64,000 nt of DNA from positions 8,494,001 through 8,558,000 of the forward strand of contig CP075497.1 of assembly GCA_021613535.1 (NCBI GenBank), given 5' to 3'. This stretch comes from Adineta vaga (Eukaryota > Rotifera). Position 1 is the first letter of the stretch, and each line of letters begins with the position of its first letter. The translations under genes were made by a program, and so were the position numbers. The notes under the pieces are model-generated. The model had not been told where the DNA came from and did not search any database. It saw nothing but the letters and a program-made list of their open reading frames with translations. This document shows positions 14,027 through 26,161 of the stretch, piece after piece.

Positions 14027-14243
14027 ATAAGACAAGACAAGAAACAACCATCCTTGACTGTATCATCATAATAGATATCAATATAGATCATCGATTAACA
14101 TGAGATAAGATTTAACTTTCTTTTAACCTATGAGAAAAAAATCAAATAAATCCATTTTTCTTTGTTCTAATCTTATCATTTATGTTTGATTTGAGAAGAT
14201 AGATTGTATTACAGTATTTTGATATTTTAGTTTACGAATTAAC

Positions 14244-17200
14244 ATGAACGAAATCGACTTTGAAGAATGTCTAAAAGATTCTCCAGCTTATCGGTATGTT
14301 CTCGTTTTCTCTCTCTCTCTGAAAAGAGAATATATTTCTTTCGATATCACATCATTATTATGCCTTCATATAGAAATCAACTTCGACAAGCTACAAACCA
14401 TATCGATATGTTAGAAGATCGTCTCGAACAGGTAAAACTGGCATAGAAAACAGCAGTTCGATGATAAATATTTCTGTATAATAGATGTCCAAATCGTGCA
14501 ATTCTGTAATTAATATTGGTAAAACGTTTGTTCAAGAATTCCAGTAAGAAATTTCTTCAAACCTTCAGTTTGTTCTTTTTATTGAGTACGATTATATTTC
14601 AGAAAATTTCTTAAATGCATTTACGATGTTCGTGAATTATTCTCTTCCGATGATGTGACTTTCAAGAGTTTAGCGAAATTTGGTGAATATTTACGTGAAA
14701 TTCAAGCCCTTTTCTCCGTAATTCTAAATCATATTCATTCATATGACAAGGAAACAATTTCATTTCTTCTTCTATTCATAGGGTTTATTTGAGCAAACAA
14801 CAAATAGTGTATTGCGAACATTAACACGTATGTTAAAAGAAGATATTAAAAAAGTAAAAGATCAAGGCAAATTATTCGAACGTTTGAGTTCCGATTATGA
14901 TATTGGTAAATTTTTTGAAAAGAATCTAATTACTTTAATTGAAATCGATTTCTATTTTCTTTTCTTAGCTTTACAAAAGAATGCTGATGCATCGAAAACG
15001 AAAGGTATAAAGAAATTGAACAATTTCGTCGTAAATTATATATATATATATATATTAAAGAAGGATCCTTGACAAAGGTCGAATAAGGTCATTCTTATTT
15101 GCAGACCTTGACTAAGAATAGAATTCAAGCTAATAAATAGATGAAAAGAACTAAGATAAAATGTTTATACATTTATGCATCGATTGATAGAATTGTTGAT
15201 TAGAAAGAACGAACAGAGTATTCTTTTCATGTACATTTACAAAGTAAGGATATATCATTGTTGGGAAAATAAACCTGATACTTCAATTGAATCATCTATG
15301 TACAGTTCATAAACATAAATTTAATTTGATTTTTTTAGCTCACGTATGTGAAGATGCAAGTAAAATTTTAATTGCTACACGTAGTTGTTTTGGTCATACA
15401 TCCATTGATTATACTTATCAAATTAATGTTTTATATAATCAACATAAAGTTGAATTAGTAGAATTATTATTATCCTATATTAATATTCACAAAGCATTTT
15501 TCCATCAAGGACATGAACTATTATCTGTAGATACTGAACGTGATTTTACTACAATTACTTCTCAAGTAAGTAAAAAATGAAAGCTATTTTTAGAATCGAT
15601 TGATTGTTTGCTCTCTCTCTCTCTCTTTCAGTTAACAAGAATGCGTCAAGAAAATGTTCAAAAACAAAAAATTCTCGAAAAAATTCATGATATTAATCAG
15701 AGACGTGTAAGTCATCTCGATGAATCATATATATTCATTGAAATGTCGTGTTTTTACGCTTCAATTCTTTTTGTTGATTCTATTTGTCGATCATTTTCTA
15801 CTTTGTAATTCTAAAAGAAAAACGAACCAATCTTATGAAGGATCAAAAGGTGCACTTATGTTTCATTCGAACAATTTCTATTTTCAATCGTTTGATATAT
15901 CTAATCTAATCTTGTAGTCGCCACCATCGACAGAAAAATCCAAACGCTCACTGCTCTTTTCACACAATCGATCGACAATCAAAGCCAAACTATCAGGACA
16001 TCATCAGCAGGTTATTTCGATAATGATTGAGAGATATTCTTTGGGATAGGATTTTGATTAGATCGCTTTTCTAACTATCGCTCTGCTATAGATTTCTTTT
16101 CATTTGAAATATTTCATTTTTATCTCTTTCGTTTTCAGTGTAATCTGGATGATAATAAAAATGATGATGTACCATCAGAAAATACTCTATCTGTGGTAAA
16201 GAAAACTTTGAATATTTCTTTTTTTTTGTCTAATATAATATTTGAGAAAATTTAGCCTAAACCGATTTTACAACGAAATTCATCACAACAAAGTCTATCG
16301 AGTACTCCCAATTCACCGATACCTGGCGTTGAATTGAATAAAGAAGGTAAATGAAAAAAGAAATGATAGGTTTTCTCTTTAGAATATATATATATATATA
16401 TTTTTTAAGGTTATCTTTTTAAACGATCGCATAATAAATTTAAAACATGGAGCAGGTTTGTAATTGATTATAGACATGATGAGATGAATGTTTTCATTGT
16501 TCTAGACGTTGGTTTATAATTCGTGATGGTCAATTATTGTATATGAAACGTAATAATGATAGTTCATCTCAATCACAAGTTCCTCAATCAACTATGGTAC
16601 CTGATTTACGTTTATGTACAATTCGACCTGCAAACGATAATGATCGTCGATTTGTCTTTGAAATACTTTCACCTAATAGGTAAATTATATCTTATCGATT
16701 TATCGTAATATTTTACAGAAAAAGTTTTCTTGTCTTTTCTAGTTCACATCTTCTTCAAGCTGATTCTCAGATTCAGTGTGATCAATGGGTAAATTCATTA
16801 CAATTAGCCATATCTAATTGCTTTAAATCATCAAATAATGGAATGCAAAGTTCAGCTTCCGTATGTGAAATAAATTTGTTAAAAAAAAATAATAGGATTT
16901 TAATATTCTGATTTATTTATTTTTAGTCATCACCTAAATCTTTATATGATGATAATTCAAATACACTTTTAACTGAAAAGGTGAAATTAAAACAAAAAAT
17001 GTAAATATGAACGGATGTTGATTTCTGTTCAATTTTTAATTAACTACTTATTTTAGGATTAAAGATAAAATCGACTATGTACGTTCTCTTCCTGGCAATG
17101 AAAAATGTTGTGATTGCGATGCAGATGGGCCAGAATGGGCATCGATTAATTTGGGTATTCTCCTTTGTTTAAACTGTGGTGGTGCTCACCGGTATATTTA

Positions 17201-18394
17201 GATTGATGCGATATATGTAGTTATGATTAATTATATTTATCTATGTTTTTCAGAGGTTTAGGTGTTAGTCTATCGAAAGTTCGTTCACTTCATATGGATA
17301 CGTGGGATCTAGAAACTTTATTGGTCATGTCAGACTTAGGTAATACAGCTGTAAATGAAATTTATGAAGTACAAATATCAGGTGATATACAAAAGCCTTC
17401 TGCTGAAACAGATGCGTACGTGTCCTAGAAGATCATCTTCTCTACAGGATCATTGATTATCTAACTTTTTTAGTGTTACTCGTCGAGCTTTTATTGAAGC
17501 AAAATATGTTCAAAAAGCTTTTCTACGTCCTTTACCAACTGCTCATCAAGCACATGCATCGGATCGTAGTATTAAACGATGGACTGTCCGAAAGAATTCT
17601 TCATCGAATGAGATTGATGATGATAGTTCCAAAACACCGAATCGACAATTAGAGTCTAAGTTTGTGTTTCAAATGTTCATATACGCTTACAATATCATTT
17701 TTTTTTCGTATCTAATTTAGACAAACAACATCATCATTATCTGATAAAGAAATAGACACATCAGTAGCAGCAACTGTAGCAACAGCACCTATCTGGAATA
17801 TGAACGTATATTTATATGAAGCAGCTCATCAACGAAATTTAATGATGATGCTTCATGCATTAGCATTAGGTGCTGATAAAAATTTTACGAATGAATATGA
17901 TCATGGACGAACACCATTAATTCAAACCATATTAAGTGTATGTTGTTTTGACAACTAAAATCAAATAATATTGTTTTGTTTTTCTGTTTAGCGATCAGTT
18001 GCTGCAGCAGAATTTCTTCTAACTAATAATGCTAAAGTTAATTTAGCTGATCGAGATGGTAAAACACCACTTCATTATGCAACACAACTAGCCACCAAAG
18101 GACGAGGGTATTGAAAGATTCAATAGATATTTGATTTATTCACTTTGAATCTTTAGACCAATTATTCTTTTATTGAAACGTGGAGCTGATCCTTTATTGA
18201 AAAATAATGAAGGCATCGATGCCTGTTCACTTTCAATGGATGTTGGCGATCCTGACGTGATCACATGGTATCGTTTAGTTGCATTACATGAACAAATGAA
18301 AGAAGAAGATGCTGATGCAGAAAAAACTTATATATCAATACTTGATGATCCTGTTTATATGAAAGAAATTGCAAGGACACCATCATTTTCATAA
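14244..18394 (+). CDS. ACAP-type ArfGAP with BAR, PH, ArfGAP and ankyrin domains
   Basis: Proteins of this class bind curved or PIP-rich membranes and stimulate GTP hydrolysis by Arf6 during endocytic recycling. The domain order is the ACAP order. The N-terminal BAR coiled coil includes the conserved [10 protein letters not shown] segment (about 15493). A PH domain follows at about 16410-16850 (GYLFKR at its start, W near its end). The ArfGAP zinc finger at about 17100-17380 has CxxC, WASINLG, CxxC and the arginine in [14 protein letters not shown]. Ankyrin repeats cover about 17800-18250. Introns are mostly 50-70 nt, but one in the BAR region (about 15006-15337) is about 330 nt. It is nearest to vertebrate ACAP1-3 (centaurin beta), and which paralogue it matches cannot be told. 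A pyrimidine/AG site lies 13 nt before the ATG. Confidence 0.92.
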
Positions 18395-18831
18395 TGAAAA
18401 ATATCTGTGATATTTATCGAGTTAGTTAGTGTTGTGTGTTGTTTGTACATTTGTTATTCTTATACTCTCACATCAAGTATCAAATTAAAGAAAAAAAATA
18501 TTCATCTAGTCTTGCTTATTATCATCTATCTGGCAAGAGTTAGTCTCTTTCTCTATCTCTCTACTTTTTTTGCTGTATCGTTTGTTTGTTTTTTATCTCC
18601 AATAAAAATTGCTCATATGATATCATTGGAAAAGAGATGAAAGAATTTTTAAGCGAAACAAAACAACCTTGACTACCTTAATGCACTTATTCAATGTGAA
18701 TTAACGTTTTTTTGTCATTGAATCATTTGGTTATTGTTTTGCTACTTGTCAATGTGATGTTAAGGAGAATAGAAGAAAAAAAACATTAAATTCAATTTCT
18801 ATACCATTACGAACTAAGCATTTTTGTTTGG
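18395..18831. other. Gap between the ACAP gene and the next gene
   Basis: No conserved coding frame is seen. A canonical AATAAA at 18601-18606 is a plausible ACAP poly(A) signal. The remainder is presumably 3' UTR plus the promoter of the following gene. Confidence 0.5.
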
Positions 18832-21800
18832 ATGACGAGTTTAGTGTTGTTTAAATCGGATCGATCCGAAAATGATGGTCCGACTCAGCCGACGAAACAT
18901 TGGGGTACAGGCAAACCGCGCGTTCGAGGAAGTCAATCAGCTGCGCCTCGTTTATCTGGAAATTTCTTGTATACGTAAGAGATTATGAATTTAGCTGAAT
19001 GAAAGAAGGTCATTTTGTATTCATGATTTTAGAGGTGAACCTATCACACAAACCTATCAAAATACAGATCTAGTATTGAGTAATTTACGAAACAATGATG
19101 AATTGTAAGTGGACCATCATATCTCTTGTTACTTTAATCTCATTATAGATTTTTTGAATCATCTAATGAGTAATATTAGTTCAAGAACATTTCAAGCTTT
19201 TCCTTTTCTTTTTGTATTCTATACATTTATCTTTTATTTACAGAGTACCTGCTCCACTTCATACAACTGATATATCAGCACATCAAATTCCCTTAGATTT
19301 CCCCTCAAATCATCCTTATACATCTCATATTAGTGAAAAAGCTGTTTTTCCATCATCAACAGATGGTATAAATGATCGTCCATCAACATCTGTTGTTCCA
19401 TATATCGTCACACATAAAATTCGTGGTATATGAAATAAATCTGAAGCGATGTAAAAGAGGAAAAAAAATGCTAAGTGCACACTTCTTCGTTTTGTTCTTT
19501 CAAAACTAATTGGAAACTCGATCGAGACTTCTTTTTCTCTCCCTTCTTCTCTTTCGATCTACCTATTATTTACTTTGGTCGTTATTGATTAAAAAAAATG
19601 TTATTTTCTTCTGCCGACGACATACAATCAGTAGGGTTGTGTCAGTTGTTATTATTGTAACTAGTTGTGCAGCGATGTCTATTAATGTTTATTTTTAAAT
19701 AGGTAATCCATTTCGTCGCGAAGTACATTTTCACGGATTTGAAGCAGCAAACCATTGTCGAACGTCGAAATGGGTCGATAAGCATTACATGCACGTAAGA
19801 ACGTCAAAAAAAGGTTGTTTTTGTCAATGTTTTCAACATGCATAGTTACCTCGATCACTAAGTGACGCCAATTCTTCGTCAATATATCCTTGGCCACGTA
19901 AAATGTTTGCTCCAAATAATGACAATTCAACATTGAATTCAGTTAGAAGTAAGAAGAAGAAAAGAAATTCTTTCAGTAAAATAACATATCAAGTATTCAT
20001 CATCTAGAAGTAGGTTCACGTGTTGTACAAAATACGAAAACAACAACACCATCATCGAGCAAACAAGGAGTTCGTATTTTTGTTAAAAAGATAAAAAAAG
20101 AACAACTTTTTCATTTATTTTCTACATTCATATTCTAGAAATCCTATTCGAATAAGACATCCCATTCTGTCGGACCTGGAGACAACATGCAAGCGACTCG
20201 TATGCATGGTAATCAACAACAAACACGTGCTTTTGGCAAACAACAAGCTACTATGTAAATACATATATTATATCCAAAAGATAATCTTTGACGAACTTTG
20301 TTGTCCGTTTTTTTCTTCTCTTAATATAGAAGAATGAGTGAAAATGATAGACTTGACAATCAATTACGTCATGGTACTGACTATGTCAATCTTCCTGGAC
20401 ACCTTTTTCCTAATGGAAAAGCACCGACATGGAATCGTAAGCGAAAAAAGATTTTCTTTCATTTTTTTGCGGTTATAATGGTGGAAATTTTCGTCTAGCT
20501 CAACAACAATCAACAAGTGAGAATCAAAATGAACCACAAGAACTTCGTTTTCTTCAAACTGCACGAGCATCAACAGCAAATGGTCAATTATATCGTGATC
20601 ATTATGCAAGTCATCAGCAAATGGAAGCAGAAAATCGTCTTCAACAGCTTGAACTCATTCGTCCAAAAGAAAATATTGATTTGCTCAATGTTAAATATCG
20701 TCATTTACAAAATCCACGTCATGCTCGACCTATCTTACCTCAATATCGTGATGATTATGTTAATACATTTTATGATCAAGTGGGTACATATGTTCAAGAA
20801 CGATCCGGTCTATATCATACTGATAATTATGACCCCAAAGTACTTGCACAAGCATGCCTGAACTTGAAAATCAACAAAATATTACTTCATCATCTGTTAA
20901 TGAAAGTGATCTCGGTGATTTATTAAATCGAGGTGAAGAAAATCAAAATCGAACAAAACCAAAATTATTTCAATACAGAGCACTTGGTGATTATCAAAAT
21001 ATGCGAGTTAGTAGTTCATAGATCTAGACCGATTTAAATTCATCGATTTCTTATCTATTTAGAATCGTCTTCTTAATAAATTACATGTTCCTGAAGATGT
21101 TGGTACTGTCAGTAGTCATACACAAGAAGGTAATAAACCATTTATTCAACGTGAAACAGTTTATGGTCAAGGATATAATACACGAAAATTTCTGCAAGAA
21201 AATGCTTTACCTCAACATGCACGTGTTGATCCAACCAATTTAATGAGTACAAAATATAATAATAATCTTGAACGTGTACGAAGTTCAAATAGTTATCCAA
21301 TGAAAACAGCTCCAATTCAAGGAAAAACGAATAATAATCTTGTGAGTCCAGATCTTTATCCATCACAAGATGATGCCTTATATAAAACCAATCATATTAC
21401 TGAACATACAAATGGTTATTCACGTCGACCAACAACACGTGTCTATGATTCACCATATCAAAGTGAACAGAATCCATCTGTTCATCAGATTTATCAAAAC
21501 CAAACAGTTCAGGCACAATCACGTTCATTCGATCCAGCTCTTCAAATGCCTGCTCAACTTCCAAATTCTGTCAAAGTAGATATACGTTTACCTGGTCCAG
21601 AAATGGTCGCTCGTTTCATTGATCCAAAATATGAAACTCAAACAACATATCAACGTTCATTTAAAGATATTTCCTTTCACGAAGGTCAACCACAACAACG
21701 CGATTCTTTCACTGATAATAATCAATATTATACTCAATCATTGGATAATAGTTCAGGTCAATGGAAATTAACTGATATACAAGATAAATGGTCAAAAACT

Positions 21801-21932
21801 CAAGCTCAACAACAATATCAAGAAGAAAATCCCAGTATCCCGCCGTATTCTAGTGATACAATTATGCGAGCGAAAAAAGAAGTAATTTTAGCTGATTCCA
21901 TTGCAAAACATCAAGCGATGATAGTTCGATAA
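18832..21932 (+). CDS. Unrecognised Tyr/Gln/Asn-rich protein, possibly ciliary
   Basis: I do not recognise this family. The start is the first ATG (MTSLVLFKSDRSEN), and short exons join it to a long polar 3' exon series. The protein lacks membrane segments and is rich in Q, N, S, Y and P, with many short TYR/NTR-like motifs. One exon (about 19703-19794) has VHFHGFEAANHC, weakly like the FHGYESA segment of the sperm manchette protein SPMIP6/SMRP1. The C-terminus has WKLTDIQDKWSKTQA. That style suits microtubule-associated ciliary proteins, but this is a weak inference. The intron at about 19424-19702 is long (about 280 nt). The frame changes between 20833 and about 20920 with the sign of one missing base, next to a CCCC run. 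AATAAA lies 23 nt after the stop. Confidence 0.65.
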
Positions 21933-21954
21933 AATGAATTTGAATTTTTCTTTG

Positions 21955-21960
21955 AATAAA
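21955..21960 (+). terminator. Poly(A) signal
   Basis: AATAAA lies 23 nt after the stop codon at 21932, well placed for the preceding + strand gene. Confidence 0.55.
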
Positions 21961-22210
21961 TTAAAATATTTTTCTTAATACAAATACAATACAATATCAA
22001 TTGATAAATGATTGAGGAAAAAAGATTTTTACTTCTAGTCATTTCATTTAACAGGAAAATGAGAGATCCTAGTTTGTGTGAATGGTACAACGAATGCTTG
22101 ATTTCTTTGTGGTAGACACTTGAGTATACTAAGAAATTCTTTTCGAAATAATTTTGATGTTAAACAGTGAATATAGAAATTAACCTAAATGAATGCAAAT
22201 TTGATTTTAA

Positions 22211-23280
22211 TTAATTAAATGAAGAACAGAAAAATCCTACTGCATAATTAAAACCCCAAAACCATGTTAAACCGGCGGATATACTCATCACTAGTGGATA
22301 TTCTGCGACTTGCATATTTACAACTTGTTTCGGAAATACAACACGATAGACTGCTAATGGAAGAGTTGTGATTAAAAAGATGAATATACTCGAAAGCATT
22401 AAAAGAAATAATTGATTTTGAAAACGACTATCACGTTTAACACCTGTTTGATTTTGAACGTGAATTTGTTGGCCAAGTGCTTTTTTACGTGAACGAATAG
22501 AAACAAACATATCAAGAAGAACAATCAACATTAATACAACAGGAATAAGACAATTAATGAATACCTAACAAAATAAAGCAGAGAAATGTTCAATTACTAT
22601 TATTAGAACAAAATTTACTTGAAGAACTGTCCATGTATAATAATAGAAATTCAAATAAAATTTGTGAGCAGTATTTGGACCACAAGCTATAAGAGCAACA
22701 CCAGGTAACAGCATACCAAATGATTGAGTTAACATTGGTGAATGAATGGCTCCATCAATAATTACTATTACAAGAACAACAAGTAATACTCTCTTTGATG
22801 TACATAATTTCACTGATTTATGAGGAAATCGAGTACGAATCCATCGATCAATTGAGATTGTAACAAGGACCCATGCTGAACAAATTTGAGTCATAGAAAT
22901 AACAAATACACGAAACTGACATAGGACATCATACCGAATACGTCCATAAAGAGGAATCTATAAAAGAAAAAGAAAATAACGATCTATATTCAATACAATT
23001 ATAATCATACTTGTAAACCAAAATCAATGAAATCAAAGATTGATGCAAATAAAAATGTCGTATCCGAAACGGCCAAGATAACGAACAGAGTACCTGTTGA
23101 TACTGATCGTAATGTTGGTCGAATAAAAGTTAAGAAACTTGCAATATTTCCAGTAAAACCAAGTATAAAGATTACTAAATAACCCCATAAATAAAACTGA
23201 GCTACAATGGGCGGACTACGAATATAAAAGTAATCCTCAACACCACGCATTTGTTTGAGATGAGACGTTGTATTGTTCAT
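22211..23280 (-). CDS. Rhodopsin-class G protein-coupled receptor
   Basis: This is a seven-helix receptor at the cell surface with unknown ligand. Three exons (23280 to about 23010, 22958 to about 22619, 22564-22211) give about 320 residues. TM1 carries GFTGNIASFL (the class A GN motif). After TM3, DRW stands in the DRY position (TISIDRWIRTRFP). TM4 and TM5 are hydrophobic, a basic third loop has RSRKKA, and TM7 ends in FNYAVGFF in place of a canonical NPxxY. The C-terminal tail is almost absent, with the stop only about 5 residues after TM7. The start is the ATG at 23280, and the N-terminus begins MNNTTSH with a potential N-glycosylation site. It is likely a peptide-receptor-like class A GPCR. 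Confidence 0.85.
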
Positions 23281-24159
23281 TATTGAAAAATTAAAGAATG
23301 TCGTCAAAGTTTAGATTCAGCTCTCTATTTATTTGCACTGAAAAAATTAAAATAATTCATTTTTCTGTTCTCACGGCATTTCATCAAATGTCTAAAGAAG
23401 TCAAAGCAAGACCCTCCAGTGAATTTTTAATCTTATTAAAGGAATTAATAATCATTTTTAGTAAATGTCTATCTAGGCAATGATTATTTTTCAACTATTT
23501 CGAATATTCATGACAGATGTCTATCAAAACATTCTTTTTGCGCTTTGAAAATTTCATTTTTAATTAGAATAATATCTGAATATGAAACACTTTTACATAT
23601 TCATCTTCACTATGATAACAACTGCTTTTGTTAAGCATTTTGTTTCCTAGTACAGGTCAGAATTTCTTCATATATTATTTCAATTATTTTCGATACATTT
23701 ATTCGTAAGATCAGTTAAGATAGAATTATCAATAGTTCTCTCGTTGCCTACTATGTGGGTGTGTTTCAAAAACATCAGTTAATTAAAAGTTTCTTTCAGT
23801 CATTTTTTTGACAGATAATGAAATGTTCTGAAAAGATCTTTCTATTTCCAACATATGTTTGACCTTAATCCAATTCAATCGTATTTGAATCTTTGAAAAG
23901 AATTAAATTCATCTGTTAACATTCATCAAATTATTCTTTATTTAGAAGTAAAACAATACGATGATGATAATCTTCTATTTTATAATTTCAATTTTGTTCG
24001 ACGTTTCGAATTGTATTTCCTGTTCGCATACGAATCTACATGTATATGAAGAGAATATGAAATCTAAAAGAAAACATGAAAGACAATCTTTCTGTTTTGT
24101 TTCGAATGTATAATACAAGAGAAAGAAGCAGAAAAATATGTATCAAAAAAGATAAAAAG
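23281..24159. other. Gap between GPCR 5' end and DNAJC4 3' end
   Basis: About 0.9 kb of AT-rich sequence with no coding frame I can support. It should include the GPCR promoter and the 3' UTR of the J-domain gene. Confidence 0.5.
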
Positions 24160-25269
24160 TTATTCTTCTTCGATTGTTGATGGGGAAACAGAGACTTCTG
24201 ATCGAATTGGATGATATTCTGCGTCTTTTAACGCACTTAATCGTTGCCATTCACGATAAGCACGATTATGACGAGTTCTTGGGTCCATCGCATATTGTGG
24301 ATCAGAAAATTGCATCATACTACAATGAAACAATGGACATTCATTACAAGAATTCTTTGACAAAATCTTACCGCCATTGAAGTGCATGAATGAACATACC
24401 AAATCCGATAATAATTAAAATAACCGATGCTGCACCGAAATAATTCTGTTGAAAACTATTAGGATATGAAGGATGATATGAAGAAGACGTTGAACGTTGT
24501 CGATCATATTCCATTCTTCGACGAAACATTTCATAGAATGATTTATCATAATGTGGTGCACCCCTTAAAAAATAATATCAAATAGATAGAAAAACCAAGT
24601 CGATTTAGTTACCAATTATAATCATTTCTGGTAGATCGACGTTCATAAGCACTACGACTACCGAAGTTTGTATTAGACCAATCGGATGATGATGATTGAC
24701 GGGGATATGAATGATGGGAAGAACGTGATATTGAAGTGAAAGCTAAAAATAAAGAGTTTTGAAATCTATTCAAGAATGTTTCGAATGAGTACGACGAATT
24801 CTTACATTGATCATACGTTATACGTGAAGATTGTTTACTAAGTATGCTAAACGCTTCATTGATTTTAACGAATTTATTATGAAGTGATTTATCAGTTGAA
24901 TTCGAATCTGGATGATACTGAAATACAAAAAGTTGTAATATATTTGGATATCTCTAAGGAAAAAATTTACTTCTTTGGATAATTTGAAAAAAGCTTGTTT
25001 AATTTCTTTTTGTGTTGCTGTTCGTTCGACACCGAGTAATTCATAATAATTCTTTGAATTAAGATTTGCTGTTTTATATCGACATGACGTGAATCCAATA
25101 GATCTAAAAGTATAGGTACGAAAGAAAAATCACAAAAGATTGCTTAATACAAGTTGATTTTGATTTACCGAAAAGGTTGAATTGACGTAGTGACGATGTT
25201 TCCATGAGGATGAAAACGATCACCACAACTCGTTTTAATCCAAAGATATTTTTGAGAAATTCTGTACAT
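24160..25269 (-). CDS. DNAJC4: DnaJ homolog subfamily C member 4-like J protein
   Basis: This is an Hsp70 co-chaperone with an N-terminal J domain and one membrane helix. The ATG at 25269 opens a basic, Ser/Thr-containing leader (MYRISQKYLWIKTS) resembling a mitochondrial presequence. The J domain reads NYYELLGVERTATQKEIKQA and then EYHPDSN with an intact HPD. SLHNKFVKINEAFSILSKQ follows and matches the SLHSRFVELSEAYRVLS pattern of animal DNAJC4. A Ser/Arg/Tyr-rich linker, a hydrophobic helix (ASVILIIIGFGMFIHAL) and a charged tail complete it, as in DNAJC4. DNAJC30 is the alternative but fits less well. It is divergent from the RNF216-like gene, sharing about 0.9 kb of upstream DNA. Confidence 0.85.
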
Positions 25270-26161
25270 GCATATGAAAAATAAAGAATTTGTATTAATG
25301 ATCATGTAATCATCATCATCAACGAAACAGCTGGTTAATAAACCAATGATATTAAGAATTCAAAAGATACAAATCTTATCGAAAAAATATTTCTTTAATT
25401 TCTTCTTTAAATTCAACTATCTATTTTCAATCAAATTTATCTATCATTTAACAAATCAATCAGATGTCGCTACAAAACAATGCAAACATCTTGATAAAAT
25501 AATAAATTACAAGTTCTAACAAAGAAAAAACAATTCAGTCTTATATTTGATAATTTATTTTAATGTCACTTTGTTTATTTATATGAATAAACTATGGATA
25601 GATGTACATGTCATATTTTTGTGTTCTAAACAGAACGAAAAAACATATACAGCAGTCAAGATCAAGATTGATCTCTTTCACTCGTCAATTTTTTTTCTAT
25701 CGAGGTCAAAAAAGATTTCCTATCAATATTTAACATATTATGAACAGAAATGATTTGCATTTTTCTATCATGTTCAATGTGGTGAATTGAATAGACAGAA
25801 AGAAAAGGAAAAAAAAGTTGCTCAGCAGGTGAGACAGTGGCATAGTTTGTTAATGGTCGTTGTCGACGAGAAGAGAATATGTATCAAGCAGATAGCCGGT
25901 CGGACACCCTCCTCTCGCTCTTTTTTTCTTCTCTCTCTCTCTTCCGCTATTGTGTGTTCGATGTATTGTTCGTTCTCTAACATGCACTTCGTATGGTATT
26001 TTTTTTTGCAATTCATAACATTGTCGTTGTTGAGAAGAGCAGATACATAAAAAAATACTGTTGTTAATGTGTAGGTGTACATTGTTTAGATTGTTTTTTT
26101 AATATTAACTTATTTTATTCATTTTCAGATTTGCTTTGTTCGTTGTTTTAAGAAAATTAGT
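25270..26161. promoter_or_regulatory. Shared divergent upstream region of DNAJC4 and RNF216, with a probable 5' UTR intron
   Basis: The two genes are head-to-head here. On the + strand a donor-like CAG/GTGAGA at about 25828 and an acceptor TTTTCAG at about 26129 suggest a 300-nt intron in the 5' UTR of the ubiquitin-ligase gene. No conserved coding frame is seen. Confidence 0.45.

Larger units (their letters stand above)
13331..14243. other. Gap between PIGC and the ACAP gene
   Basis: No gene is visible in this 0.9 kb stretch. It contains a TA run near 13896 and a nested inverted repeat at 13951-14026. It also has a pyrimidine/AG acceptor-like site at 14229-14230, 13 nt before the ACAP start. 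Confidence 0.6.

Noticed and set aside
19510-19698. 62-codon frame within an intron of the gene at 18832
   Set aside because: T-rich intron sequence translating to Leu/Ser/Arg repeats. It has an ATG but lacks any conserved motif.
20517-20861. 114-codon + strand frame overlapping the unknown gene's long exon
   Set aside because: It lies in another frame over the better supported coding frame and is His/Ile/Met-rich, as expected of a shadow.
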